64,000 bases of DNA from NCBI RefSeq assembly GCF_014705945.2, contig NZ_CP061538.1, positions 1,426,001 to 1,490,000 of the forward strand, written 5' to 3'. The DNA is from Rothia amarae (GTDB lineage Bacteria; Actinomycetota; Actinomycetes; Actinomycetales; Micrococcaceae). The position numbers and the translations under genes were made by a program. The notes below the pieces were generated by a model. The model saw only the letters and a program-made list of their open reading frames with translations. It made no database searches and was not told where the DNA came from. Shown in pieces: positions 1-8,646 of this stretch. Position 1 is the stretch's first letter, and the number at the start of each line of letters is the position of its first letter.

Positions 1-771
1 ATGCAGAAAGTTTTCTGGTTGCCCATCGGCGGTCTTATCATCCAGCTTCCGCTCCCCCATCACCACGCGCAGTGGCTGATGGGGCAGGTTGTTCCCTTGT
101 GCATCTCTGGCGGTCAGACGGGGCTGGTCATCAAAGAACGTCTGAGTTCCCACCACGATGGCATCAACACGAGCACGAATTGAATGGCCGTCTAATCGCG
201 CCTCAGCCCCCGTAATCCATTGGCTGCTGCCATCTGCTGCCGCAATATAGCCGTCAAGAGTTGAAGCGATTTTGGCGCTTACCCAGGGGCGAGCGGAGGA
301 TGTCGTGTCAAACCATCGGCGGTTTAGTTTCTGCGCTGCTGTACTCAGCAACCCCGATTCAACGTTCACTCCACGGGATGCAAGATACTGTGCCCCGCCT
401 GAGGCTTGGCTGGTTCTGTCTGCTTCTGAAAACGTCACCGATGCAATACCAGCATCTGCAATAGCGTGGGAGCAGGGACCGGTTCTACCGGTGTGGTTGC
501 AAGGTTCTAGTGTCACAAACATGTGCGCACCGGTCACGTCGATTCCCCGGTCACGGGCGTTAGCCAGGGCATCGGCTTCTGCATGTGCGGTGCCTGCTCC
601 GCGGTGCCATCCTGCGGTGAGGAACCGCCCCTCGGCGTCGCATATAACAGCGCCCACTAGTGGGTTTGCCCCGCGCACCCCCTGGGATGCCGCTTCTAAA
701 GCCAGGCTCATAGCTGAGTTTTCACTCAAATAAGTTCCGTGCTTGGGTAAATGCAAGAGCTTAGCGTTCAT
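1..771 (-). CDS. ribD: Bifunctional riboflavin biosynthesis deaminase/reductase RibD (3' end outside window)
   Basis: RibD deaminates the pyrimidine from GTP cyclohydrolase II and then reduces its ribosyl side chain, two early steps of riboflavin synthesis in the cytosol. The 257 visible codons hold the zinc deaminase domain, with HAE at residues 63-65 and PC-x8-C at 90-100. The reductase domain begins near residue 155 (RPWVSAKIASTLDGYIA). The C-terminus lies beyond position 1. The chosen ATG overlaps the last codons of the upstream transporter by 11 bases, which suggests coupled translation. A shorter start at 711 is possible, since the family usually has fewer residues before this point. 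The pair is under the FMN riboswitch upstream. Confidence 0.93.
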   Translation of the reverse strand, partial: MNAKLLHLPKHGTYLSENSAMSLALEAASQGVRGANPLVGAVICDAEGRFLTAGWHRGAGTAHAEADALANARDRGIDVTGAHMFVTLEPCNHTGRTGPCSHAIADAGIASVTFSEADRTSQASGGAQYLASRGVNVESGLLSTAAQKLNRRWFDTTSSARPWVSAKIASTLDGYIAAADGSSQWITGAEARLDGHSIRARVDAIVVGTQTFFDDQPRLTARDAQGNNLPHQPLRVVMGERKLDDKTADGQPENFLH

Positions 772-1474
772 GGGATGCTTCTACGGTATTGACAGTGGGG
801 TCAGGAAAATTAGTCTCTACTTCAACGCGCGCCATTTCTCGGTTTCGAGTACGCCACCACACGAAGAAGCCGGTCAACGTAAAGATTCCGTAGAACACGT
901 ACATCAGCGCGGTCGCATAGTAACCGGCAGACCATAGCAAAGGTACACCCACCAAATCTACGGCTACCCAAATGAGCCAGAATTCGACCCAGCCTCGCGC
1001 CATGCCGTAGGTCGCCAGCAATGACCCCATGAAAATCCATGCGTCTGACCACACGGGCTCGTAAGAACCGAGTGCTCGGAAAACAGGTGTCAAAAGACCG
1101 GTGCCCGCTATCATTGCTAAGATGAGAAACAGACGTTCTTTGCCGCTAGCCCAGTGGGGAACGACGGCAGAGCCGCCTTGATTCTTTGAAGCCTTCCACC
1201 GGTACCAGCCCCAGATTGAAACGGCAATAAACATGATTTGCCTGCCCGCTTGACCGAGCATATTGATGGCGTGGGGGGACCCAAAAACAGAGCCCAAAAA
1301 GACGGTGAAAAGAAGCGCATTCCCGGCGATTCCTACTGGCCACGCCCACACTTTACGTCTCATACCACCTAGCGCGCTGGCTAGACCGAATACATTTCCG
1401 AGGACTTCGCGCACCAACAGTGATTGATCGCCAATCTGCCACTGAGCGTCGAAGAGCCACCGCAGAAATTCCAT
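761..1474 (-). CDS. ribM: PnuC-family transporter, probable riboflavin importer RibM/PnuX
   Basis: This 237-residue polytopic membrane protein belongs to the PnuC vitamin transporter family, most of whose members import nicotinamide riboside. In actinobacteria the branch behind an FMN riboswitch (RibM/PnuX) imports riboflavin. That substrate is favoured here because an FMN riboswitch lies about 130 nt upstream and ribD follows with an 11-base overlap. Family hallmarks include the WVWPVGIAGN-like segment (here WAWPVGIAGN) and a Trp-rich middle (SIWGWYRW). The ATG at 1474 was chosen because an AAAGGGA ribosome-binding site precedes it; a longer frame to 1555 lacks one. Substrate is inferred from context, not from binding residues. 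Confidence 0.85.
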   Translation of the reverse strand: MEFLRWLFDAQWQIGDQSLLVREVLGNVFGLASALGGMRRKVWAWPVGIAGNALLFTVFLGSVFGSPHAINMLGQAGRQIMFIAVSIWGWYRWKASKNQGGSAVVPHWASGKERLFLILAMIAGTGLLTPVFRALGSYEPVWSDAWIFMGSLLATYGMARGWVEFWLIWVAVDLVGVPLLWSAGYYATALMYVFYGIFTLTGFFVWWRTRNREMARVEVETNFPDPTVNTVEASHER

Positions 1475-1796
1475 TGTTTCCCTTTCGCGGAGGCTCCGGG
1501 GAGAACAAAGCGTTTTCATGCGTGGACGCCCGTAGGAGCCCAAATCGGCACTCAAAGAACTCCTCCGGCTGGTGCCGGGGCGGGTTCTTAGAACGTTTTG
1601 TTCGTGCTACCTTCCATCCAGACTGTACTGTCGGTCTAGGAATTTCACCTAGCAGGCTCACGCTTGCGCGTAAGTTAGCGGACTATCACCGCCGGTTCGG
1701 AATTTCACCGGGTCCCGGAGCACGATTTTTAGTTGTGCTTTGATTATGGCACAGAGATTTATTTGCCCCAAGTAGGTGTACTCTTGGCAGGACTTG
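1475..1796. other. Leader and promoter region of the riboflavin operon
   Basis: This gap between the TPR gene's end and ribM holds the FMN riboswitch and its expression platform. Apart from those, I see no coding frame on either strand that looks real. Confidence 0.7.
1603..1724 (-). promoter_or_regulatory. FMN riboswitch (RFN element) controlling ribM-ribD
   Basis: The minus strand shows the conserved RFN blocks in order: GGTGAAATTCCGAACCGGCG, then GATAGTCCGC, then GGTGAAATTCCTAGACCGAC, and AGTCTGGATGG at the 3' side. The closing P1 helix is CGTGCT (1719-1724) pairing with AGCACG (1603-1608). FMN binding to this fold normally shuts off riboflavin genes. The remaining 130 nt to the ribM ATG would hold the expression platform. 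No strong poly-U terminator is evident there, so translational control is more likely than attenuation. Confidence 0.95.
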
Positions 1797-2708
1797 TCAG
1801 GGGCGCTCATCTGGGAAAGGCGTTCCGGGCAGGTGACTTCCGACAGATTCCTCCGAGGAGGACGGCGCGGCCAAACGGTTGGCTCGTTCCTGGGCTAATT
1901 TGACCGCTCGGTAGTTCACCTTGGCTCGCAATGCATCTCTTCGGAAACCGTTTTGCTGGAATGTATCGAGGGCTGCTTTGGCGTGCAAAACAGCCGAATC
2001 AAGGGCGTCGGCTTCAAATTCCACCGCTGCTAAGCCCTCTAAACACGAACCGATTTCCCAGGGGCTGTTCATTGCTTGGAACGCTTCAAGAGCTTCGGCG
2101 TAGAGCAGACGCGCGGCGTCCATATTTTTTTCGACTTTTTCCAGGTAGGCAAGCTGCATGAGCCCCGTTGCACGAGAATGTTCTGAAGCTCCCGATTCAA
2201 CTTTGCTGAAATTATCCAGTGCCTGTAAAAAGAGGGTGCGGGCAGATCCAAATTGGTTGTCTCTTGCATTGAGGTTAGCGGCCAAAAGTGCGTTATCGCC
2301 AGCTCTCTCCCAATTTTTGAGAGAAATAAAGTCCTCTGCTGCCTGAGCGAATGACTGCCTTGCTTGCTCGGCGCGGTCACAGGACATATAGAGCGACCCA
2401 AGGTTCTGACGTTGTTCAGCAACCTGCTCAGCATGCCCCAGTCGGATGAAAGCATCCAAGGCTTCTTCGGCAAAAGGCATCGCAAACTCGTGCATGCCGT
2501 TATTACCATAGGCTGCAGCTATAGCTGAGGCCGCCATGGCTTCGCCCTCTGATTCTAGGACGGCGCGGAATTGTTTGAGGGAAGATTCGAAGACTGCGAT
2601 AGCACCGGGGAAATCTTGCAGTTCAAAGAGCCGCCGTCCCTTCTCGAAAGACTCCCATGCATGCCCCAGCGGCGTATGGGCGGCACGTTTGATGGGGCGC
2701 TGGTGCAC
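1797..2708 (-). CDS. Tetratricopeptide-repeat-like helical protein, function unknown
   Basis: The protein of about 303 residues is almost wholly helical and shows repeated TPR-like pairs, for example WESFEKGRRLFELQDFPGAI, QRQNLGSLYMSCDRAEQARQ and GLMQLAYLEKVEKNMDAARL. There is no signal peptide or membrane segment, so it is probably a cytosolic scaffold or adaptor. The GTG at 2708 is preferred because AAGAAAGG precedes it; the upstream ATG at 2726 has no ribosome-binding site. It starts about 100 bases after rpe on the same strand with no terminator between, so the two may be co-transcribed. I cannot assign a partner or pathway. Confidence 0.75.
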   Translation of the reverse strand: MHQRPIKRAAHTPLGHAWESFEKGRRLFELQDFPGAIAVFESSLKQFRAVLESEGEAMAASAIAAAYGNNGMHEFAMPFAEEALDAFIRLGHAEQVAEQRQNLGSLYMSCDRAEQARQSFAQAAEDFISLKNWERAGDNALLAANLNARDNQFGSARTLFLQALDNFSKVESGASEHSRATGLMQLAYLEKVEKNMDAARLLYAEALEAFQAMNSPWEIGSCLEGLAAVEFEADALDSAVLHAKAALDTFQQNGFRRDALRAKVNYRAVKLAQERANRLAAPSSSEESVGSHLPGTPFPDERP

Positions 2709-2807
2709 GGTGTTGCCTTTCTTCATGAGGAGAAATTTTTTATCTTAGTTAAGTCAGAGCATTCGCGGAACGATTGGTTGCTCGATCAAACTTTATCCTG
2801 GGCAGAA

Positions 2808-3476
2808 CTAGGAGTGGGGGTGCTCTGCAGCCTGGCGCAATGCCGCAATAGCGGCTGAGGGATCCTCAGCACCATAGACCGAAGAACCAGCCACGAAAAC
2901 GTTTGCACCCGCCTCAGCAGCGCGAACAATAGTTTCTTCGGTGATTCCGCCGTCCACCTGAATGGCAAGTGGGGTGGGCGAATCCTTCAGTGCTACGGCA
3001 GCACGGCGGATTTTAGGCAGGGTAACGTCAAGGAACTTCTGGCCGCCAAAACCGGGTTCAACGGTCATAATCAGCAGCATGTCGAGCTCACTCAGTATAT
3101 CCAAATACGGTTCGACGGGCGTGGCGGGGCGAAGCGCCATCCCCGCCTTAGCTCCTGCCTCGCGCAAAGTACGGGCTAGCTTGATGGGAGCAATCGCAGC
3201 CTCCGCATGGAAAGTCACCGACTCGCATCCAATTTCTGCGTACTGTGGTGCCCAGCGGTCGACGTCCTCAATCATCAAATGAACGTCAAAAGGAACAGGT
3301 GAGACCTCGCGTAGTCGCTTAACCACCGGCGGACCCCAGGTGAGGTTGGGAACAAAGTGGTTGTCCATCACGTCAATATGAGCGGCATCAGCGGTGCTAA
3401 TCGCCTCTAATTCAGCCTGCAGGTTAGCAAAATCAGCACTTAAAATAGAGGGGTTGATATGGCAACTCATGGTCAT
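2808..3476 (-). CDS. rpe: Ribulose-phosphate 3-epimerase
   Basis: Rpe interconverts ribulose 5-phosphate and xylulose 5-phosphate in the pentose phosphate pathway. The 222-residue TIM-barrel protein has the family signatures SILSADF near the N-terminus, the metal-binding [35 protein letters not shown] and VDGGI before the phosphate-binding VAGSSVYG. Length is typical. Two ATG codons (3476 and 3470) share an AAGGCGGA site. The rsmB terminator lies just upstream, so rpe probably has its own promoter within the gap of about 90 bases. Confidence 0.96.
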   Translation of the reverse strand: MTMSCHINPSILSADFANLQAELEAISTADAAHIDVMDNHFVPNLTWGPPVVKRLREVSPVPFDVHLMIEDVDRWAPQYAEIGCESVTFHAEAAIAPIKLARTLREAGAKAGMALRPATPVEPYLDILSELDMLLIMTVEPGFGGQKFLDVTLPKIRRAAVALKDSPTPLAIQVDGGITEETIVRAAEAGANVFVAGSSVYGAEDPSAAIAALRQAAEHPHS

Positions 3477-3527
3477 TCCGCCTTCACACTTCAGTGGGTC
3501 AGTAGCTACTATTCCACTCTATTGCAA

Positions 3528-3555
3528 AAGCCTCCCAGCATAAACTGAGAGGCTT
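3528..3555 (-). terminator. Rho-independent terminator after rsmB
   Basis: Read on the minus strand, an 11-bp stem (AAGCCTCTCAG with CTGGGAGGCTT, one G-U pair) with a 6-nt loop lies 14 bases past the rsmB stop. It runs into a short T-rich tail. Confidence 0.75.
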
Positions 3556-3569
3556 GAGTATATATGGAT

Positions 3570-5282
3570 TTATTTCTTCTGGAACAGTGCAAAGAACATA
3601 GCATCCGTACCGTGAATATGCGGCCACAGCTGGGCTGTAGTCTGCGATGGATGCCTCTCATCGAGCACATGCGCTGGGTCTAGCTCCCCTGCCAGTACAG
3701 AATTACCTGCAGAATCTTTCAACGCCGCGTTGCGCAGTGCTGCTGCCGAATCAAGAAGTTCAACCTCACCGGATTTGAGAATATCCAGCACAATGTTCTG
3801 GGTCTCTGCCATGTGGGGTGAGCAAGTAACATACGCAATCAAACCCCCGGGGCGAGTCTGCGCTGCCGCAGCATCAAAAAGCTCTTTTTGCAAGGTGAGC
3901 AACTCGGCGATATCGCGCGGAGTTTTACGCCACCGTGCCTCGGGACGACGCCGCAACGCGCCCAGACCTGAACAGGGTACATCTACCATGACGCGGTCAA
4001 AGAGCTGACCGGGGTGCATGCCCGATGGCAACAACGACTGTTTTTCTACCGTACTAGAAATCTTCCGACCATCGCCGGTCACAACCTTATAGCTACCCTG
4101 GGTCAACGGCTTGAGGGAGGATTCAACCAGCTTTGCCCTGTGTTTTGCTGACTCATTAGCGAGCAATTGAGCACCACGGTCAGCGCCGAGCGCACCCAAC
4201 AGTGCTGCTTTACCACCGGGTCCTGCACACAGATCAAGCCATGCACGGTCAGTGCCCTCCAAAGGCGCATCCGCTAGTGCACGCGCGACCAACTGAGATC
4301 CGGCATCCTGGGCACGCACTGTTCCCTCACGCACAGATTCTAGGCGACCCAAATCACCCGATGAGTACAACGCAGAGCCTTGCACCAAGGTACCCTCTTC
4401 AGCGCCTTTATCAAGTGCCTCATCCAAAGAACCTAAACCAGGTAAAGCCACCAAGTTCACCACAGGAGCGGCATTATCGGCGTCCAATAGAGCACCGATT
4501 TCTTCAGGGTTACGACCATGAGCCGCCAGCGCCTGCCGGAAGGCGCGAACTACCCAGGCAGGGTGGGACTTGGACAGCGCTAAACGAGTGTATTCGTCCT
4601 TGGCATCCGCCTGAATGATGTCCTGCCATTCTTCGGGAGATCGCTCAGAGACTCGACGCAACACTGCGTTGATAAACCCTGCCGGGCCAGAACCAATCTC
4701 CGCGCGTGCCAGCGCCACAGTGGAGTTCAACGCCGCGTGGGAGGGAACGCGCATCGAGAGAATCTGATGAGCACCCATGCGCAGCGCCGTCATAATCTGC
4801 TTGCCGGTCTTCTCTAGAGGGCGGTCTACGCAGTGCGCCAAAATCGCATCATAGGTGCCCTGGTGGCGTAACGTACCGTAGCAAAGTTCGGTAGCGAATC
4901 CGGCGTCGCGGTGGTCTAGATGATTTGCCCGAATAGTCTTGGGGAGCACTAGGTTGGCGTAGGAATCGTCCATGACCACAGCGTTAATCACCTGATATGC
5001 AGTCAAACGGGCGGGATCGCTAGAACGACGGCGAGCCGAAGGTGCCGACTCGGAGAACTCACGGGAGAACTGCGCCTTACGGTTGCGTTCTCGACCCTTA
5101 TCGTTCCGTCGAGTTTCTCCGCCGCCACCGCGTTTGGTACGTCCCGCGCCGGCTGGATTGAAGCTATCGTTGCGGTCATCGCGACGGTTAGCTCCGCTTC
5201 GCCCCTGCCCCGCACGGTTGTGTCCTGCGGCTCCGCCCGATTGACCGTCTGAACGACGCCCGCCGAAGTTTGATTGGCTCAT
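3570..5282 (-). CDS. rsmB: 16S rRNA m5C967 methyltransferase RsmB, with long Gly/Arg-rich N-terminus
   Basis: RsmB (Sun/Fmu) methylates cytosine 967 (E. coli numbering) of 16S rRNA. After a disordered extension of about 90 residues rich in Gly, Arg and Asn comes a NusB-like helical domain (from about residue 92). The SAM-binding catalytic domain has DLCAGPGGKAALLGA (motif I), DVPCSGLGALRRRPEARW (motif IV with one active Cys) and YVTCSPHMAETQN (motif VI with the other). The start codon overlaps the fmt stop by 4 bases (ATGA), so translation is coupled. The GR-rich tail is longer than in enterobacterial RsmB and may bind RNA. It is last in the def-fmt-rsmB operon. Confidence 0.93.
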   Translation of the reverse strand: MSQSNFGGRRSDGQSGGAAGHNRAGQGRSGANRRDDRNDSFNPAGAGRTKRGGGGETRRNDKGRERNRKAQFSREFSESAPSARRRSSDPARLTAYQVINAVVMDDSYANLVLPKTIRANHLDHRDAGFATELCYGTLRHQGTYDAILAHCVDRPLEKTGKQIMTALRMGAHQILSMRVPSHAALNSTVALARAEIGSGPAGFINAVLRRVSERSPEEWQDIIQADAKDEYTRLALSKSHPAWVVRAFRQALAAHGRNPEEIGALLDADNAAPVVNLVALPGLGSLDEALDKGAEEGTLVQGSALYSSGDLGRLESVREGTVRAQDAGSQLVARALADAPLEGTDRAWLDLCAGPGGKAALLGALGADRGAQLLANESAKHRAKLVESSLKPLTQGSYKVVTGDGRKISSTVEKQSLLPSGMHPGQLFDRVMVDVPCSGLGALRRRPEARWRKTPRDIAELLTLQKELFDAAAAQTRPGGLIAYVTCSPHMAETQNIVLDILKSGEVELLDSAAALRNAALKDSAGNSVLAGELDPAHVLDERHPSQTTAQLWPHIHGTDAMFFALFQKK

Positions 5283-6211
5283 GACAACACTACTTTCTGC
5301 TCTGCTACTGCAGATCCTAGACCTCGTGCCCAGTCAGCTGCGTTCATCATTTTTTTACCTGCAGGTTGCACCTTGATGAGTTCCACCGTGCCATCGCTTA
5401 CGGTCACCACAGGCTTCTTATTCACCAGGTGCACGGTTCCCACAGGACCGGCAGGTGTGGCATCGGAGAGAGCGAGCTCCCCCACTTTGAAGCGGGCATC
5501 GTTGAAAGTACACCAGGCGCCAGGTTCGGGGGTCACTCCCCTATAGCGCGCTAAAATGTCGGCTTTCGGCAGATTCCAATCCAGGCGTCCATCGTCCAAT
5601 GACAGCTTGGTAGCATGGGTAGGGTCGCCGCTCTGCGGTATCCCTTCACTTCCTGCCTCAATATCGGCAAAGGCCTCGTTCAAGAGCGAGCCACCGCTGC
5701 GGGCAAGACGCAGCAGAATCTCACCTGCGGTGTCAGTAGGACCAACACCGGTTGATTCTTCGCGAAAAACGGGACCAGTATCGAGTCCGCGCTCAATCCG
5801 AAAAACATTCGAAAAAATTTCGCTCTCCCCCGCCATCAGAGCACGCTGCACCGGTGCCGCACCGCGCCATTGAGGCAACGATGAGAAATGCAGGTTAATC
5901 CAGCCGTGAGGCAATAAATCCAAAGCCGACGGCGGCAAAATAGCACCAAACGCCACTACAGCAGCAATATCTGCCTGAAGTTTCTTAACTTCTTCAGCAA
6001 CCTCTTTCGACCACTGATTAGCCTTAATAACTGGCAGCTCAAGCTCTTCGCCGCGCTGCGCTACAGCTGAGGGAGTAAGAACGCGTTTGCGACCCTGAGG
6101 AGCATCCTCACGAGTCAGAACACCCACCACTTCATGGTCGGTTTCCATCAGAGCGTTGAGAGTTTCAACGGCAAGATCAGGAGTGCCTGCAAATAGAACC
6201 TTAAATGCCAT
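5279..6211 (-). CDS. fmt: Methionyl-tRNA formyltransferase
   Basis: Fmt transfers a formyl group from 10-formyltetrahydrofolate to initiator Met-tRNA. The 310-residue protein begins VLFAGTPDLAVETLNAL and carries the catalytic Asn/His in INLHFSSLPQWRGAAPVQ and the partner Asp in VGPTDTAGEIL. The C-terminal OB-like tRNA-binding domain starts near residue 205. Its ATG overlaps the def stop by one base (TGATG) and its stop overlaps the rsmB start by four. Def and Fmt act at opposite ends of the N-formyl cycle, which explains the pairing. Confidence 0.97.
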   Translation of the reverse strand: MAFKVLFAGTPDLAVETLNALMETDHEVVGVLTREDAPQGRKRVLTPSAVAQRGEELELPVIKANQWSKEVAEEVKKLQADIAAVVAFGAILPPSALDLLPHGWINLHFSSLPQWRGAAPVQRALMAGESEIFSNVFRIERGLDTGPVFREESTGVGPTDTAGEILLRLARSGGSLLNEAFADIEAGSEGIPQSGDPTHATKLSLDDGRLDWNLPKADILARYRGVTPEPGAWCTFNDARFKVGELALSDATPAGPVGTVHLVNKKPVVTVSDGTVELIKVQPAGKKMMNAADWARGLGSAVAEQKVVLS

Positions 6212-6804
6212 CAGCGTTTTCCCCCTCCAAATGCAGACCCAGAAGGCACAACGCCCGCCCCAAATGCAGAAGAAACTGCACTCGCGCGCTCGCTGTGCAC
6301 AGCCGCAGACACATTTTCAAAATCTGCCTTGCGGATAGCACGCATAGCTTCTTTACGTTCTTCGCCCACCAAACGGTCGATAAAGAGGGTGCCGTATAGA
6401 TGATCCGTCTCATGCTGGAGCATACGGGCAAAAAGACCCTCACCTTCAAGCACAAGGGGCTTGTTGTCGGCGTCTACCCCGGTGACTCTCGCCCAATTTT
6501 TTCGTGGGGTATCGGAGGAAATACCGGGAACCGAGAGGCAACCTTCGCCGCCTTCTTGGTCTTCATCGCCGGTCTCCAGTACAGGGTTAATGATGTAGCC
6601 TTCTCGACCGTCAATATTTCCGAATGTAAAAATTTTCTTATTGATTCCGATTTGCGGTCCCGCCAGTCCCACGCCATTGACCTCATACATGGTCTCTAGC
6701 ATGTCGACAATCAACTTCTTTAAATCGTCGTCAAAAACAGTGATTTCTTCACACTCACTGCGCAGAACGGGATCGCCCACGGTCCGTACGGTCAAAATCG
6801 CCAT
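6211..6804 (-). CDS. def: Peptide deformylase
   Basis: Def removes the formyl group from the N-terminal Met of new proteins using an Fe(II) centre. The 197-residue protein has all three motifs: GVGLAGPQIG, EGCLSVPG with the metal-binding Cys, and QHETDHLYG with the two metal-binding His and the catalytic Glu. It has an extra tail of about 30 residues rich in Ser, Gly and Ala, beyond the usual length. The ATG at 6804 is preferred over one nine codons upstream because it places the usual VRTVGDPVLR at the N-terminus and follows GAAAGAAG. It leads the def-fmt-rsmB operon. Confidence 0.96.
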   Translation of the reverse strand: MAILTVRTVGDPVLRSECEEITVFDDDLKKLIVDMLETMYEVNGVGLAGPQIGINKKIFTFGNIDGREGYIINPVLETGDEDQEGGEGCLSVPGISSDTPRKNWARVTGVDADNKPLVLEGEGLFARMLQHETDHLYGTLFIDRLVGEERKEAMRAIRKADFENVSAAVHSERASAVSSAFGAGVVPSGSAFGGGKR

Positions 6805-6863
6805 GAATCTTCTTTCGTGCAGGGAAAACATTTGGAGGTTTTTCTCTTACCAGTGTAGAGAAA

Positions 6864-7745
6864 TTAGGCTTTCTTTTCGTCTAAAGACGGCTCGGCCTCA
6901 TTGAGAGGAGGAGGGATCACCGGCATCAGCACTTCACACTCTTCTTCAGCCAAAGTCTTGTTATAGTCCCACACCCGCTTGAGAGCACAGAACTTATACC
7001 AGTTATTTTCCAGAACTCTCGGGTTAGCTTGTTGCGCCACGACCTCGGTCTCGCCGAGGGCAACACCCATCAGAATAGGAGCTTGTCCGTGTTTCCAGTC
7101 TTCCCATTGCCCGGCCTCTGCATCGACCAAAGATTTCTCAGCCTTCAACCCGGCAACAAGCTGCATCACTACTTTGTGATCTAGCGACTTTACTCGTCCT
7201 TTGCGATCTGTTCCTTTAGTTTTGTAATCAATAATGCAGGTGTGTCCGGCAATGTCCGCAACCAAATCAAGCGTTCCTGCATAACCCACAGTGTCGTTCC
7301 AGATGGTCACTTCGGTGGCTAGTGGAGTGGGTCGAAACTGATCCCACCATTCGTCAAAGCGGTCTGCGTAGGCTTGTTCGCCAAGGCTCACCAGAATTTC
7401 ACGCATTTCGTCAGCTTCATGGGGTTCACCCATTGCCCGCAACGCAACATTTTCTGCGTAGTTATGAACGCGGTCGCCACGCGCAGCGGCGTCGTCCCTA
7501 AATCGTTCACTGGCATTGGCTGCATCCCGGATGATCGCAAATTTTAGACCGGGAGAGGACGACGCCCGATAGGACCGGTGATCCTCTAGAGCCGCTTTAG
7601 CAGCCATGTATCCGTGCCAGCCGCCCAGATCCATAGCCTGCTGGCTGATTACCGTGGTAATAGAAGGAACTTCCAGCTCTCCCCCCACAATGCGTGCGTA
7701 CATTCGACCGAAGCCGGTGTTTGAGGCTAGCCGTGGTGATGTCAT
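6864..7745 (-). CDS. PD-(D/E)XK (RecB/Cas4-like) nuclease family protein
   Basis: This 293-residue cytosolic protein has the pattern of RecB-family nucleases: a His (HNYAE, residue 94), a metal-binding Asp in GYAGTLDLV (residue 160), the DYK catalytic core (173-175) in CIIDYKTKG, and a following Gln (VMQL, residue 195). No helicase domain and no Fe-S cysteine cluster as in Cas4 or AddB is present. It stands alone, 59 bases upstream of def and downstream of a tRNA terminator. It is probably a DNA exonuclease or end-processing factor of unknown pathway. Chromosomal homologues exist in other actinobacteria as far as I recall; no CRISPR or phage genes lie nearby. Confidence 0.72.
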   Translation of the reverse strand: MTSPRLASNTGFGRMYARIVGGELEVPSITTVISQQAMDLGGWHGYMAAKAALEDHRSYRASSSPGLKFAIIRDAANASERFRDDAAARGDRVHNYAENVALRAMGEPHEADEMREILVSLGEQAYADRFDEWWDQFRPTPLATEVTIWNDTVGYAGTLDLVADIAGHTCIIDYKTKGTDRKGRVKSLDHKVVMQLVAGLKAEKSLVDAEAGQWEDWKHGQAPILMGVALGETEVVAQQANPRVLENNWYKFCALKRVWDYNKTLAEEECEVLMPVIPPPLNEAEPSLDEKKA

Positions 7746-7835
7746 ATTGCACCTTCACTTCTGCTCGCACGTGCGGGCGGGGTTAGAAATCTACGTGTCT
7801 GAAGAGTTCTGCTCCAGTATTCTGGGATAAAAATA

Positions 7836-7863
7836 AAGGGCTTCCGATGGTTCGGAAGCCCTT
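7836..7863 (-). terminator. Terminator after the tRNA-Gly gene
   Basis: A perfect inverted repeat (AAGGGCTTCCGA with TCGGAAGCCCTT, 4-nt loop) lies seven bases 3' of the tRNA-Gly gene on the minus strand. It is followed by TTTATTTTTATC. Confidence 0.85.
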
Positions 7864-7869
7864 CTTTGG

Positions 7870-7942
<73 letters not shown>

Positions 7943-8103
7943 GCAACGAAGAAATACTATACACAGCTTTTTAAAACCCTGCAAATTGAAAAGGATGATT
8001 CTAAGGGGATCTCGCTGCGATATGCAACACACTGATAAGTTCACCTCGCAGGGTGCGCAGGATTGGGCAGTCACTTTTAGAACTCTTAGTGTTAAACACA
8101 AAA

Positions 8104-8126
8104 CCCAGCTGAAAAATTCAGCTGGG
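8104..8126 (-). terminator. Terminator-like hairpin after tRNA-Val
   Basis: A 10-bp perfect stem (CCCAGCTGAA with TTCAGCTGGG, 3-nt loop) lies 9 bases past the tRNA-Val gene. It is followed by TTTGTGTTTAA on the minus strand. Confidence 0.7.
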
Positions 8127-8135
8127 CTTAGTTTG

Positions 8136-8207
8136 TGCGCGATACTGGGATCGAACCAGTGACCTCTTCCGTGTCAGGGAAGCGCGCTACCGCTGCGCCA
8201 ATCGCGC
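8136..8207 (-). tRNA. tRNA-Val(GAC)
   Basis: The minus strand gives acceptor GCGCGAT/ATCGCGC with discriminator A, D arm GCGCAGCGGTAGCGC, and anticodon stem CTTCC/GGAAG with loop CTGACAC, reading GAC for valine. The T arm is CTGGTTCGATCCCAG. No encoded CCA. Confidence 0.96.
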
Positions 8208-8234
8208 ATAAACAATATGAAAATATTGTCTGCG

Positions 8235-8305
8235 AGGTGAGGACGGGATTTGAACCCGCGTACACGGCTTTGCAGGCCGCTGCCTAACCACTCGACCACC
8301 TCACC
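8235..8305 (-). tRNA. tRNA-Cys(GCA)
   Basis: The minus strand gives acceptor GGTGAGG/CCTCACC with discriminator T, as expected for tRNA-Cys. The anticodon stem GCGGC/GCCGT (one G-U) encloses CTGCAAA, anticodon GCA, and the T arm is CGGGTTCAAATCCCG. The gene is 71 nt with no encoded CCA. Confidence 0.96.
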
Positions 8306-8355
8306 GTGCCTTGCATGAAGCCAGGGCCTGTGCTTCTTACTAGAAACAGCATGCG

Positions 8356-8428
<73 letters not shown>

Positions 8429-8542
8429 ATATGTCACCTTTTCAGGATGGTCACTTGGAGAATTTCTTCAACTCGTTGACCTGACAGGTAAATACTTTAC
8501 ACAGTTTATCCGCCGCTGCCAAATCGACACAACGCCTCTCAA

Positions 8543-8566
8543 AAATCCGGAGAAACTCACGGATTT
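8543..8566 (-). terminator. Probable terminator after zapE
   Basis: AAATCCG (8560-8566 read on the minus strand) pairs with CGGATTT (8543-8549) across a 10-nt loop and leads into TTTG, about 80 bases past the zapE stop. Confidence 0.5.
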
Positions 8567-8646
8567 CCACCGTATTGAAGGGCACCAACACCCCTGCGAG
8601 CCCCCAATATTTTATATGGAGTATCTCACAGAGATGCTCTTTTTAT

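Noticed and set aside
4202-4618. 138-codon plus-strand open frame
   Set aside because: It is antisense to the conserved part of rsmB, with His/Pro-rich composition typical of a shadow.
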